Below are positions 27,578 through 36,221 of a stretch of 37,301 nucleotides of DNA, piece after piece; the stretch's first letter is position 1; every line of letters starts with the position of its first letter. The stretch is taken from contig CAMTAF010000029.1 of the NCBI GenBank assembly GCA_947066955.1, positions 1 to 37,301 of the forward strand. The letters run 5' to 3'. The notes beneath the pieces were generated by a model. It worked only from the letters and a program-made list of their open reading frames with translations. It searched no databases and was not told where the DNA came from. A program made the translations under genes and the position numbers. Source of the DNA: an uncultured Hungatella sp. Lineage in GTDB: Bacteria; Bacillota; Clostridia; Lachnospirales; Lachnospiraceae.

Positions 27578-27627
27578 GATGCCTTCCGACGTCTTGGCAG
27601 GTGACGCGAAGCGGCGCGTGCCGATAC
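27552..27627 (+). repeat. two-hairpin intergenic element, copy E
   Basis: Outer stem GGAAGGCA (27552-27559) with TGCCTTCC; inner stem AAGCGC-GGA-GCGCTT, again a paired change relative to the other copies; second hairpin GGCAGGTGACGC-GAA-GCGGCGCGTGCC; tail GATAC. It overlaps the end of cas6 and ends 21 nt before the cas10 GTG, with AAAGGAGG in between. Confidence 0.92.
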
Positions 27628-27648
27628 ATTGAAAGGAGGAAAGAAAAC

Positions 27649-29955
27649 GTGACAGAGAGACAGATAAAGCTGGCTGTGGGAAGCATGCTTCACGACATCG
27701 GAAAAGTAGTATACCGGAGCGGAGACGGAAGAAACCACAGCCAGAGCGGTTATGACTATCTGAAAAATGAGGCTGGCATTCAGGATGCAGACATCCTGGA
27801 CTGTGTACGTTTTCACCATGGCAGCAACTTAAAGGGGGCGTCTATTGATTCAGGACATATCGCGTATATCACTTACTACGCGGACAATGTTGCCGCTGCT
27901 GCCGACCGCCGGGAACGGCAGGAGGGGGAGGCTGGATTTGACAAAAAGGTTCCTCTGGAAAGCATCTTCAATATCTTAAACGGCAATCATGGACACAGCC
28001 ATTATGCCAGGCAGGTTCTGAATCCAAAGGATGGGATCATCTATCCCACTGAGGAGAAGGTGGAGATGGATGACGGATTCTACAAAACCGTAATCAGCAA
28101 TATCACGGAGAATTTGAGAGGGATCGACGGCTCTCAGGAATATTTAAACTCACTGCTGTCTGTCCTGGAGGCGAATCTGTCATACATTCCTTCATCCACA
28201 TCCAAGAAAGAGCTGACGGATATCTCTCTGTATGACCATGTAAAGATAACAGCGGCCATTGCGCTGTGTACAGAGCAGTATCTGGAGGCAGAAGGAATCA
28301 GGGATTATAAAAAGGAACTGTTTGAGCAGGGGGAAAAGGCATATGAGAAGCCCATGTTCCTGCTCTATTCCATGGATATCTCGGGAATTCAGAACTTTAT
28401 TTACACCATCAGCAGCAAGGGAGCTCTGAGAGGCTTAAGAGCGAGGAGCTTCTATCTGGAAATCGTGATGGAACACATGATTGACGAACTCTTAGACAGG
28501 CTGTCGCTGTGCAGGGCCAATCTGATCTATTCCGGCGGGGGCCACTGTTATCTTTTGCTTCCAAATACTGCGGATGCCCGCGGGATACTGGAAGATCAGG
28601 AGAGAAAAGTCAACCGCTGGTTTATGGACACTTTCGGAATATCACTGTATGTAGCCGGCGGTTATGCAACCTGCAGCGCGAAATCCCTGAGAAATGAACC
28701 CAAGGGAAGCTATTCCGAACTGTACAGCACGATCTCAAGGATCGTATCAGGCAAGAAGGCTCATCGGTATGGGGCAGAGGAGATTCTTCGGCTCAATAAG
28801 GTCAGCCACAAGGGAGACAGAGAATGCAAAATATGTCATAGGATGGACCGGACCGATGAAGAGGAGCGCTGCCCTGTGTGCGCGGCGCTGGAAGAGATGT
28901 CATCCGCTATTCTGTATCAGAAATTTTTCACTGTAATCACAGAACGGGAAGAAGGAACCCTTCCCCTTCCGGGAGAGAAATATCTGACAGCGGACACGAA
29001 ACCGCAGCTGATTAAGCGGATGGAGCAGGAGTCATATGTGAGATCCTATACCAAAAATGATATTTATACAGGGAAACATGTGACCACAAAGCTGTGGGTC
29101 GGAGATTACACCACAGGGGACAGCTTTGATGAGTTTACCGCAAAGGCCCAGGGAATCGAGAGGCTTGGAGTGCTTCGGGCGGATGTGGACAATCTGGGGC
29201 ATACCTTTGTATACGGATTCCAGAGACCCAACGGGGATGACAGCTATGTAACCCTGTCCAGAACAGCGGCGCTGTCCAGGCAGCTGTCTCTGTTCTTCAA
29301 GGGATATATCAATGGGCTGCTGGCCAATGGAGATTCCTGCGCGTTAAGCGGGGGCGGAGAGCGGAATGTGACTATCGTGTATTCCGGAGGAGATGATGTC
29401 TTCCTGGTAGGCGCGTGGAATGAAGTCATCGACACATTTACGGACCTGCACAAGGCTCTGGAGCGCTTTACACAGGGGACGCTGACCATCTCAGGAGGGA
29501 TCGGCATCTATCCATCCGGCTATCCCATCAATGTCATGGCCAGGGAGGTGGCGGAACTGGAAGACTGTTCCAAAGCACATGACGGGAAAAATGCGGTTAC
29601 ACTGTTTGATGAGAATAATACTTATGGGTGGAAAGAATTCACAGATGACGTGCTGAGAGAGAAATTCAGGGAGATGCAGACATTCTTTGAATCCTCCAGT
29701 GATCGGGGAAAAGCATTTTTATATCATCTCCTGGAGCTTTTGAGAAATGAAAAGGAGATCATCAATACAGCCAGATATGTGTACCTGCTCTCCCGCATGG
29801 AGCCGGATCAGAACAGCCCCACAGAGCAGAAAAACGCATACCGCCGTTTCGCGGAAAAGATGTATCAGTGGCGGAAGGAGCCTGAGAGCCGGAGGAGAGT
29901 TATCACAGCGATGTACTTATATACATATCTGACGAGAGAGAAGGAGGAGAACTGA
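27649..29955 (+). CDS. cas10: type III-A CRISPR effector subunit Cas10/Csm1
   Basis: A 768-aa large subunit of the Csm complex. The HD nuclease motif is LHDIGK with H15-D16, for target-activated DNA cleavage. A zinc ribbon has C393, C396, C408 and C411. The second Palm domain carries GGDD at 580-583 (YSGGDDVFLVG), the site that makes cyclic oligoadenylate from ATP. Both activities therefore appear intact. The start is GTG at 27649 behind AAAGGAGG, because the upstream in-frame ATG lies in element copy E. Its TGA overlaps the csm2 ATG by one base. The intact GGDD implies a cOA-responsive effector somewhere in the genome, although no csm6 is next to it. Confidence 0.96.
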   Translation: MTERQIKLAVGSMLHDIGKVVYRSGDGRNHSQSGYDYLKNEAGIQDADILDCVRFHHGSNLKGASIDSGHIAYITYYADNVAAAADRRERQEGEAGFDKKVPLESIFNILNGNHGHSHYARQVLNPKDGIIYPTEEKVEMDDGFYKTVISNITENLRGIDGSQEYLNSLLSVLEANLSYIPSSTSKKELTDISLYDHVKITAAIALCTEQYLEAEGIRDYKKELFEQGEKAYEKPMFLLYSMDISGIQNFIYTISSKGALRGLRARSFYLEIVMEHMIDELLDRLSLCRANLIYSGGGHCYLLLPNTADARGILEDQERKVNRWFMDTFGISLYVAGGYATCSAKSLRNEPKGSYSELYSTISRIVSGKKAHRYGAEEILRLNKVSHKGDRECKICHRMDRTDEEERCPVCAALEEMSSAILYQKFFTVITEREEGTLPLPGEKYLTADTKPQLIKRMEQESYVRSYTKNDIYTGKHVTTKLWVGDYTTGDSFDEFTAKAQGIERLGVLRADVDNLGHTFVYGFQRPNGDDSYVTLSRTAALSRQLSLFFKGYINGLLANGDSCALSGGGERNVTIVYSGGDDVFLVGAWNEVIDTFTDLHKALERFTQGTLTISGGIGIYPSGYPINVMAREVAELEDCSKAHDGKNAVTLFDENNTYGWKEFTDDVLREKFREMQTFFESSSDRGKAFLYHLLELLRNEKEIINTARYVYLLSRMEPDQNSPTEQKNAYRRFAEKMYQWRKEPESRRRVITAMYLYTYLTREKEEN

Positions 29956-30350
29956 TGAAGCTGGACGAGAACAATTATGTGGATCTTGCGGAAAAGGCCA
30001 TTAAAAAGCTGGAAGCCATGACCAATCCTAAAACGGGGAGAAAGATTCCCATGGCAACCACTTCCAAGATCAGAAACCTGCTGGCTATGACCGCGGAGAT
30101 CTACAATGAAGTGCAGAACAGTTCCGGAGAATTGCTGTCCAATGATATCAAAGGGAGAATTAATTATCTCAAAATTCGGGTAGTCTATGAGGCGGGAAGA
30201 GAGCCGTCTGTTAAGAACCTGGTGGAGACGGCGGAGATTCTGCAGCACATAGATGAGATAAAGGGAAACAAGCGGCAGTATATTTTGTTCAGCCGGTACA
30301 TGGAAGCATTGGTGGCATACCGTAAATTCTACGGAGAGAATGACGATTAG
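29955..30350 (+). CDS. csm2: Csm complex small subunit Csm2
   Basis: A 131-aa, mainly helical protein at the standard position between cas10 and csm3. Csm2 subunits stack along the crRNA-target duplex. The central segment TTSKIRNLLAMTAEIYNEV matches the conserved helix of the family. It starts one base into the cas10 stop codon (TGATG) with GAGGAGAA upstream, so it is translationally coupled. Confidence 0.92.
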   Translation: MKLDENNYVDLAEKAIKKLEAMTNPKTGRKIPMATTSKIRNLLAMTAEIYNEVQNSSGELLSNDIKGRINYLKIRVVYEAGREPSVKNLVETAEILQHIDEIKGNKRQYILFSRYMEALVAYRKFYGENDD

Positions 30351-30365
30351 GAGGAGGAAAGGCAT

Positions 30366-31028
30366 ATGTTTGCGAAGATTGAGATCACAGGAACCATTGA
30401 AGTAGTGACAGGACTCCATATTGGAGGGTCCTCTGCCTTTTCTGCCATAGGCTCTGTAGATTCCCCGGTGGTAAAGGACATGCAGACAGGACATCCCATG
30501 ATTCCTGGAAGCAGCTTAAAGGGGAAGATGAGATCCCTGCTGGCAAAGCAGTACAACTCCTTGGTAGCAGAGCCGGAGGATGACGCAGAATGTCTGGTGA
30601 GCCTTTTCGGCAGCGCCAAAAAGGGCCGTGTACATACCAGCCGGGTGTTATTTTCAGACAGTATGATGAGCAACTGGGACAGCCTTAAGGCAAAAGGCCT
30701 CACAAGCCAGACAGAGATCAAGTTCGAGAACAGCATCAAGAGAACCACGGCAGTAGCCAATCCGCGGCAGATCGAGAGGGTGATAAGGGGATCTGAGTTC
30801 CCGCTGAATATCATGTATGAGGTAAAAGATGAGGAGACGATCGTGAAGGATTTCCAGATCCTGGCAGAAGGATTCCGGCTGATCCAGTATGACTATCTGG
30901 GGGGAAATGGCTCCCGGGGCTATGGAAAGGTCAGATTCCGCGATCTCCAGGCAAAGGCGGTTATCGGAGAGGTTTCTGAGACAGTGATGGAAGAGTGCGG
31001 AAAACTGTTAAGTCAGGTACAGGGGTAG
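30366..31028 (+). CDS. csm3: Csm complex backbone RAMP Csm3, target-RNA slicer
   Basis: A 220-aa RAMP subunit that forms the backbone filament and cuts bound target RNA every 6 nt. The catalytic aspartate is Asp32 in GSVDSPVVKD, equivalent to Asp32 or Asp33 of studied Csm3 proteins. PGSSLKGKMRSLLA is the RNA-binding RAMP loop and GGNGSRGYGKVRF the glycine-rich loop. Start ATG 30366 behind AGGAGGA. The slicer looks active. Confidence 0.96.
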   Translation: MFAKIEITGTIEVVTGLHIGGSSAFSAIGSVDSPVVKDMQTGHPMIPGSSLKGKMRSLLAKQYNSLVAEPEDDAECLVSLFGSAKKGRVHTSRVLFSDSMMSNWDSLKAKGLTSQTEIKFENSIKRTTAVANPRQIERVIRGSEFPLNIMYEVKDEETIVKDFQILAEGFRLIQYDYLGGNGSRGYGKVRFRDLQAKAVIGEVSETVMEECGKLLSQVQG

Positions 31029-31033
31029 GGCCT

Positions 31034-31942
31034 ATGAAATACGAAATCTATAAACTGAAATTTACCACAGGTGTCCACCTCGGCAATGGGATGTTAAATG
31101 ACAGTGTGTATACCTTTCAGGCAGACACCCTGTTTTCCGCCATGTACATCGAAGCTCTGAAAGCGGGGCTTGAAGGAGCGCTGTATGACATGGTGTGTTC
31201 CGGCCAGCTGCTGTTCTCAGACGCGTTTCCCTATGTGGGAGATCTGTATATGATACCAAAGCCAATGCTTTACATAGAGCCAAAGGACAGGGGAAATTCC
31301 AGTGACAAGAAAAAATATAAGAAATTAAAATATATTCCTGTGGATCGATTAAGTTCCTATCAGGCAGGAAACATGGAACTGGATGATGACCCTATGAAAG
31401 AATTTGGTTATTTCGATCAGAGGACCATGGCGGCTGTGAGAAGACAGGAAGAGACCCTGCCTTATCAGGTGGGTGTGTTCCATTATAATGAAGGACGGGG
31501 ATTGTATCTGATCGTGGGGTATCAGGAGACAGAACAGTTGGAACTGACGGAAAGGCTTCTGGAAGCAGTGTCTATTACGGGGATAGGAGGAAAGAAGTCC
31601 GGAGGACTGGGCAAGTTTGATTTTGTCAAAGGAAGACAGGACAGAAAACTGAAAGAACGGCTGGAACAGGGCAGTACGTGTCACATGCTGCTGTCCTGCG
31701 CGCTGCCTAAAGAAGAGGAGATGGAGACAGCCCTGGAGGGAGCTTCTTATCTGTTGGAGAAGAGATCAGGCTTCGTGGCATCGGAGACTTACGCCGAGGA
31801 GCTGAGAAAAAAGAAAGACCTGTATGTCTTTTCGGCAGGTTCCTGCTTTAAGAATCCGTTTCAAGGCAGAGTGTATGACGTGTCCGAAGGCGGCAGCCAT
31901 CCGGTATACCGGTACGGTCTGTCCATGTTTATGGGGGTGTGA
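31034..31942 (+). CDS. csm4: Csm4, crRNA 5'-handle-binding RAMP
   Basis: A 302-aa RAMP that joins Cas10 and holds the crRNA 5' handle. Marks are GVHLGNGML at the N-terminus, FQADTLFSAMYIEAL, and the glycine-rich loop GIGGKKSGGLGKFDF. The ATG at 31034 is 5 nt after the csm3 stop, with AGGGGTAGGG upstream. Gene order and length fit the family. Confidence 0.93.
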   Translation: MKYEIYKLKFTTGVHLGNGMLNDSVYTFQADTLFSAMYIEALKAGLEGALYDMVCSGQLLFSDAFPYVGDLYMIPKPMLYIEPKDRGNSSDKKKYKKLKYIPVDRLSSYQAGNMELDDDPMKEFGYFDQRTMAAVRRQEETLPYQVGVFHYNEGRGLYLIVGYQETEQLELTERLLEAVSITGIGGKKSGGLGKFDFVKGRQDRKLKERLEQGSTCHMLLSCALPKEEEMETALEGASYLLEKRSGFVASETYAEELRKKKDLYVFSAGSCFKNPFQGRVYDVSEGGSHPVYRYGLSMFMGV

Positions 31943-31944
31943 GA

Positions 31945-33063
31945 ATGGGAGTATTAAAACATTATACTGTGAAAATAGAAGCATTGTCACCCATCCATAT
32001 CGGAAGCGGGGAGAAAATCGGAAAAAAGGAATACATCTATCTGCCCTGGGATCACCTTGTATTGATTCCGGATATCAGCAAGATGTGTGCTGCTCTTCAG
32101 GGGAAAGGATACGGAAAACAGTTTGAGGACTATATGTTCAAAAACAACAGGGATGCTCTGGGCGTCTGGCTGAAAAAACTGGGATATCAGAAGAAGGACT
32201 ATGAGGCCTGGAAGAGGTACGAACTGGAAGCAGGAGATGCGTTCCTTACGCCGGAAGCCAGATCTAGGGAAATCCTGGCTTTTATAAAGGATCCCTATGG
32301 CATGCCCTATGTGCCGGGAAGCAGTTTGAAAGGGATGTTCCGGACCGCCCTTCTGGCGTGGGAGGTAAAGAAAAACCCTTCAGTGTACAACAGGATTAAA
32401 GAGGATATTCGGAGCAATGCGGGACGAGGCAGCAGGAAATATGTTTTGGAGAAAGAGACGCGCCATCTGGAGGAGTCGGCGTTTCACACCTTAGACCGGG
32501 GAAAGTCTGTAAAAAAGGATAACGCGGTGTGCTGCAATTTGTCAGGTCTGATCGTGGGTGACAGCAGACCGATCCCCACAGAGAAGCTGGTTCTGACCCA
32601 GAAGGTTGACTACTCCCTGGATTATAAGGAAAAACCAATCCCCATTCTCAGAGAGGCTTTGATCCCGGGAACAGAGATTTGCTTTGAGGTGACCATCGAT
32701 ACCAGCGTATGCCCTTATTCCATGAAAGATATTTTGACGGCCCTGGAATATTTTCAGAAAGTGTGTTATGACTGGTTCTATAGCAGATTTAAGCGGGGAA
32801 GAAAAGAAAGTTCCATCGTGTGGCTGGGGGGCGGCACGGGATTTCTCTCCAAGACGGTGCTGTATCCCATATTTGGGGCTGAGGCTTACAGGGTAACCGA
32901 CAACGTATTTCAGGCGACATTGGGAAGAAAGATATATGAAGACCATAAGCATCAAAAGTACCGAGATAAGAAGCTAGCCCCTCATGTGTGCAAATGCACA
33001 AAGTACAGAGGGGAACTGTATGACATGGGAATGGGAAGAATTGAGGTAATAAAGGAGAATTAG
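31945..33063 (+). CDS. csm5: Csm5, RAMP at the crRNA 3' end
   Basis: A 372-aa RAMP that caps the complex and takes part in crRNA 3' trimming. SPIHIGSGEKIGKKEYIY at the N-terminus and YVPGSSLKGMFRTALLAWE are the family marks; WLGGGTGFLSK and MGMGRIEV close the fold. A GTG at 31939 overlaps the csm4 stop; the ATG at 31945 is used. It is the last gene before the CRISPR leader. Confidence 0.93.
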   Translation: MGVLKHYTVKIEALSPIHIGSGEKIGKKEYIYLPWDHLVLIPDISKMCAALQGKGYGKQFEDYMFKNNRDALGVWLKKLGYQKKDYEAWKRYELEAGDAFLTPEARSREILAFIKDPYGMPYVPGSSLKGMFRTALLAWEVKKNPSVYNRIKEDIRSNAGRGSRKYVLEKETRHLEESAFHTLDRGKSVKKDNAVCCNLSGLIVGDSRPIPTEKLVLTQKVDYSLDYKEKPIPILREALIPGTEICFEVTIDTSVCPYSMKDILTALEYFQKVCYDWFYSRFKRGRKESSIVWLGGGTGFLSKTVLYPIFGAEAYRVTDNVFQATLGRKIYEDHKHQKYRDKKLAPHVCKCTKYRGELYDMGMGRIEVIKEN

Positions 33064-33073
33064 AAGAATAGTT

Positions 33074-33108
33074 CGAAGATTCCGGCGGCGCGTAAGTCGG
33101 AATCTTCG
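33074..33108 (+). terminator. perfect 11-bp hairpin after csm5
   Basis: CGAAGATTCCG (33074-33084) pairs perfectly with CGGAATCTTCG (33098-33108), 13-nt loop. It begins 10 nt after the csm5 stop. No U-run follows, so it may be a 3'-end stabiliser or a weak terminator rather than a strong one. Confidence 0.55.
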
Positions 33109-33396
33109 GGCTGAAATTAATGCATGGGGACAGTTTTAGAGGAGAAGGATATGAACCGAAAGATTTTGGCGATGATGGACATGAAATAGAATGCTGACAG
33201 AAATTCGCAAGTTTGGTTATAGATCTGAAATTTGAACATATCAGTGACAATAAAAATGCGATTTTCCGCCGCGCCCTGTAAATTGCGGGAAAATAGCGTC
33301 TGAGGGGAGGTTAAAGGGTGATGTTAAGCTTGAATTTTATTTTCCGCCGCAAAATGAGGTTTCAGGCCCGTATTTACAGGGGGTGTGAGGGAGAAG
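33109..33396 (+). promoter_or_regulatory. CRISPR leader
   Basis: This is the region between csm5 and repeat 1. Its side of the array has the perfect repeats and therefore is the leader side. It holds a 12-bp direct repeat ATTTTCCGCCGC (33261-33272 and 33339-33350) and a 10-bp inverted repeat CCCTGTAAAT (33274-33283) with ATTTACAGGG (33372-33381), the second arm ending 15 nt before the first repeat. These could guide Cas1-Cas2 integration (inference). No near-consensus promoter could be identified. A 12-codon reading frame at 33151-33189 is not credited. Confidence 0.7.
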
Positions 33397-35988
33397 ATTG
33401 AGATATAGATGACCCCGGGAGGGGACGAGAACCGTACAGATCCAACTGCTTAATACCTGCCAGACGAATTGAGATATAGATGACCCCGGGAGGGGACGAG
33501 AACATCGACAACATAGCCGATGTATTTTAAGGGTATCATTGAGATATAGATGACCCCGGGAGGGGACGAGAACAATCCCCCGCCTCGATGGTTTGTTGTT
33601 GCTACCATATGATTGAGATATAGATGACCCCGGGAGGGGACGAGAACTTATACGGTTTTCTCCGTCTGGCCAGGTTCACTCCCATTGAGATATAGATGAC
33701 CCCGGGAGGGGACGAGAACATGTCCTCATAAAATCCTCTCTTTCTGCCCTCACGGATTGAGATATAGATGACCCCGGGAGGGGACGAGAACTGGAGCTGG
33801 GAACGTGCTCCGATTTCTTTTTGACAATTGAGATATAGATGACCCCGGGAGGGGACGAGAACGTAGCCGTTCCCGTCAATACAAAACCATCAACACATTG
33901 AGATATAGATGACCCCGGGAGGGGACGAGAACGTGATATTTGTTACCACAGCTACTGTGGACGATCATTGAGATATAGATGACCCCGGGAGGGGACGAGA
34001 ACCTGGGAGTCAGCCGCGATGTGATCAGCAATATGGATTGAGATATAGATGACCCCGGGAGGGGACGAGAACAACGAGCGAATGGGTTATACGTTCCGAA
34101 GACTACAACATTGAGATATAGATGACCCCGGGAGGGGACGAGAACCCGGGAGGGGACGAGAACGCATAGGCCACTGCATATTGAGATATAGATGACCCCG
34201 GGAGGGGACGAGAACGTAATATGTCCAGTGACATGGCATTGTTGTTGCATCATTGAGATATAGATGACCCCGGGAGGGGACGAGAACCTGTTATGATATG
34301 GGTGTACCACCTAGTTACATCATTGAGATATAGATGACCCCGGGAGGGGACGAGAACCATCATAGACCGGATGACCATAACCAATAATTCGAATTGAGAT
34401 ATAGATGACCCCGGGAGGGGACGAGAACATGATGGCGTTCTTTCCATACGGACCCATTGTCCTGATTGAGATATAGATGACCCCGGGAGGGGACGAGAAC
34501 GAAGGGGTCTCATGATCAAACCACCCTGCGAAACACATTGAGATATAGATGACCCCGGGAGGGGACGAGAACACTGACATAAGATCGTACCCGCAGATTC
34601 TGTAAAATTGAGATATAGATGACCCCGGGAGGGGACGAGAACGTTGACAACGCTCTTGCGGAAACGATTCGGAAGAAAGATTGAGATATAGATGACCCCG
34701 GGAGGGGACGAGAACTGTGTACCACTTAGTTACATCGAGTGAGTACACGGGAATTGAGATATAGATGACCCCGGGAGGGGACGAGAACTGTCCGGGGTAT
34801 TGTTCCCCATCCCTGTAAGACTATTGAGATATAGATGACCCCGGGAGGGGACGAGAACATGGCAAAAATCGCCAGGACAAACTCAATAACCTATTGAGAT
34901 ATAGATGACCCCGGGAGGGGACGAGAACGCTACTCGCTTTTCATCAGCGGTAAGATTTCCTGCATTGAGATATAGATGACCCCGGGAGGGGACGAGAACG
35001 GTACATACTTCCCTAAAGGAATCCTGGGGATAATTGAGATATAGATGACCCCGGGAGGGGACGAGAACTATTCCGGAAGTACTGGTACTTGGCGCCGAAC
35101 CAATTGAGATATAGATGACCCCGGGAGGGGACGAGAACTTCTCTGGGGTCGATGCCATGGAGACCATGTGTACCATTGAGATATAGATGACCCCGGGAGG
35201 GGACGAGAACAGACCTGGCCCACTATTGCAGATGGTTGCTTAAATTGAGATATAGATGACCCCGGGAGGGGACGAGAACACAACCGCCACGCCTACCAGG
35301 TTCACAGGTCCATATTGAGATATAGATGACCCCGGGAGGGGACGAGAACGCTACGCCGGAGTGGGGCCGCGCAGGCGGCTACATTATTGAGATATAGATG
35401 ACCCCGGGAGGGGACGAGAACACTTATTTGTCCAGCTCTCTCATGAGCTTATAAAGCATTGAGATATAGATGACCCCGGGAGGGGACGAGAACTAGGCAG
35501 CCTGGATCACCATTAGAATTTTTATAATTGAGATATAGATGACCCCGGGAGGGGACGAGAACGCATAGGCCACTGCATCATTAAACCCAGTCAGTCTATA
35601 ATTGAGATATAGATGACCCCGAGAGGGGACGAGAACATTATTCTGAGCTCCTCAATGCGTCCCAATACGTCATTGAGATATAGAGACCCCGAGAGGGGAC
35701 GAGAACCTTCCCTGTCCCTCAACCCTTTTTGTATTATGCTTAATTGAGATATGGATAACCCCGCAAGGGGACGAGAACTCACTCACGCGTCGGAAGATTG
35801 CTTCTTCCTGTTCACTGAGATACAGATGATCCCGAGAGGGGACGAAGACGTGGTTGTAATAGAGTATGGCAACCTATTTTCATTGCGAATAGATACCCCC
35901 CGAGAGGGGACGGAAGCCTACGGTTTTTCAAGCTTCTGGGCTAATGGCGACCAGTTGAGATATAGATATCCCCGAAGAGAACCACGAA
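33397..35988 (+). CRISPR. type III-A CRISPR array, 37 repeats and 36 spacers
   Basis: The repeat is 36 bp, beginning ATTGAGATATAG and ending GGGGACGAGAAC, with a CCCC/GGGG stem. Repeats 1-31 (33397-35562) are read as identical. Repeat 32 has one change, repeat 33 a one-base deletion, and 34-37 decay progressively. Spacers are 32-38 bp, mostly 34-36. The 3' end GACGAGAAC matches the well-studied Staphylococcus epidermidis type III-A repeat end, so the handle is ACGAGAAC and transcription runs in the plus direction, away from csm5. Decay at the far side agrees that the leader is on the left. Spacer 11 copies the array itself; spacers 13 and 19 overlap in sequence. Confidence 0.98.
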
Positions 35989-36221
35989 TACATATTGAAG
36001 TAATCCAGACTATTTTTCATAAACAGGAAAAAATTTTCCCTTAGAGTATCATGGATGCGGCCTCAGACGCCCTTTTCCTTCCTTGTAGAGGAAAATTATC
36101 TCTTACAACAGAGAACCAACGGAGGCGGATGAAATCCAGAGACCAGGAGGTGCCCGAACAGTACACGAAATGCAATATTAGCAGCAAAAAACGATATCTG
36201 CGAAAGGAGGAGGGATTAAAA

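Noticed and set aside
33151-33189. 12-codon frame with a GGAG-type site in the CRISPR leader
   Set aside because: Too short and without any supporting similarity; could be chance in the leader.
34146-34179. Spacer 11 as a simple truncated repeat from replication slippage
   Set aside because: The unit has normal spacer length, is flanked by full repeats and includes 16 bases of a distant spacer, which slippage between neighbours would not give; recombination remains possible and is stated as a refutation test.
33676-35283. Minus-strand open frames rich in repeated peptides through the CRISPR array
   Set aside because: They are translations of the CRISPR repeat and have no ribosome binding site or family resemblance.
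35751-36044. 97-aa frame over the last decayed repeats
   Set aside because: It consists of degenerate repeats and spacers, not a gene.
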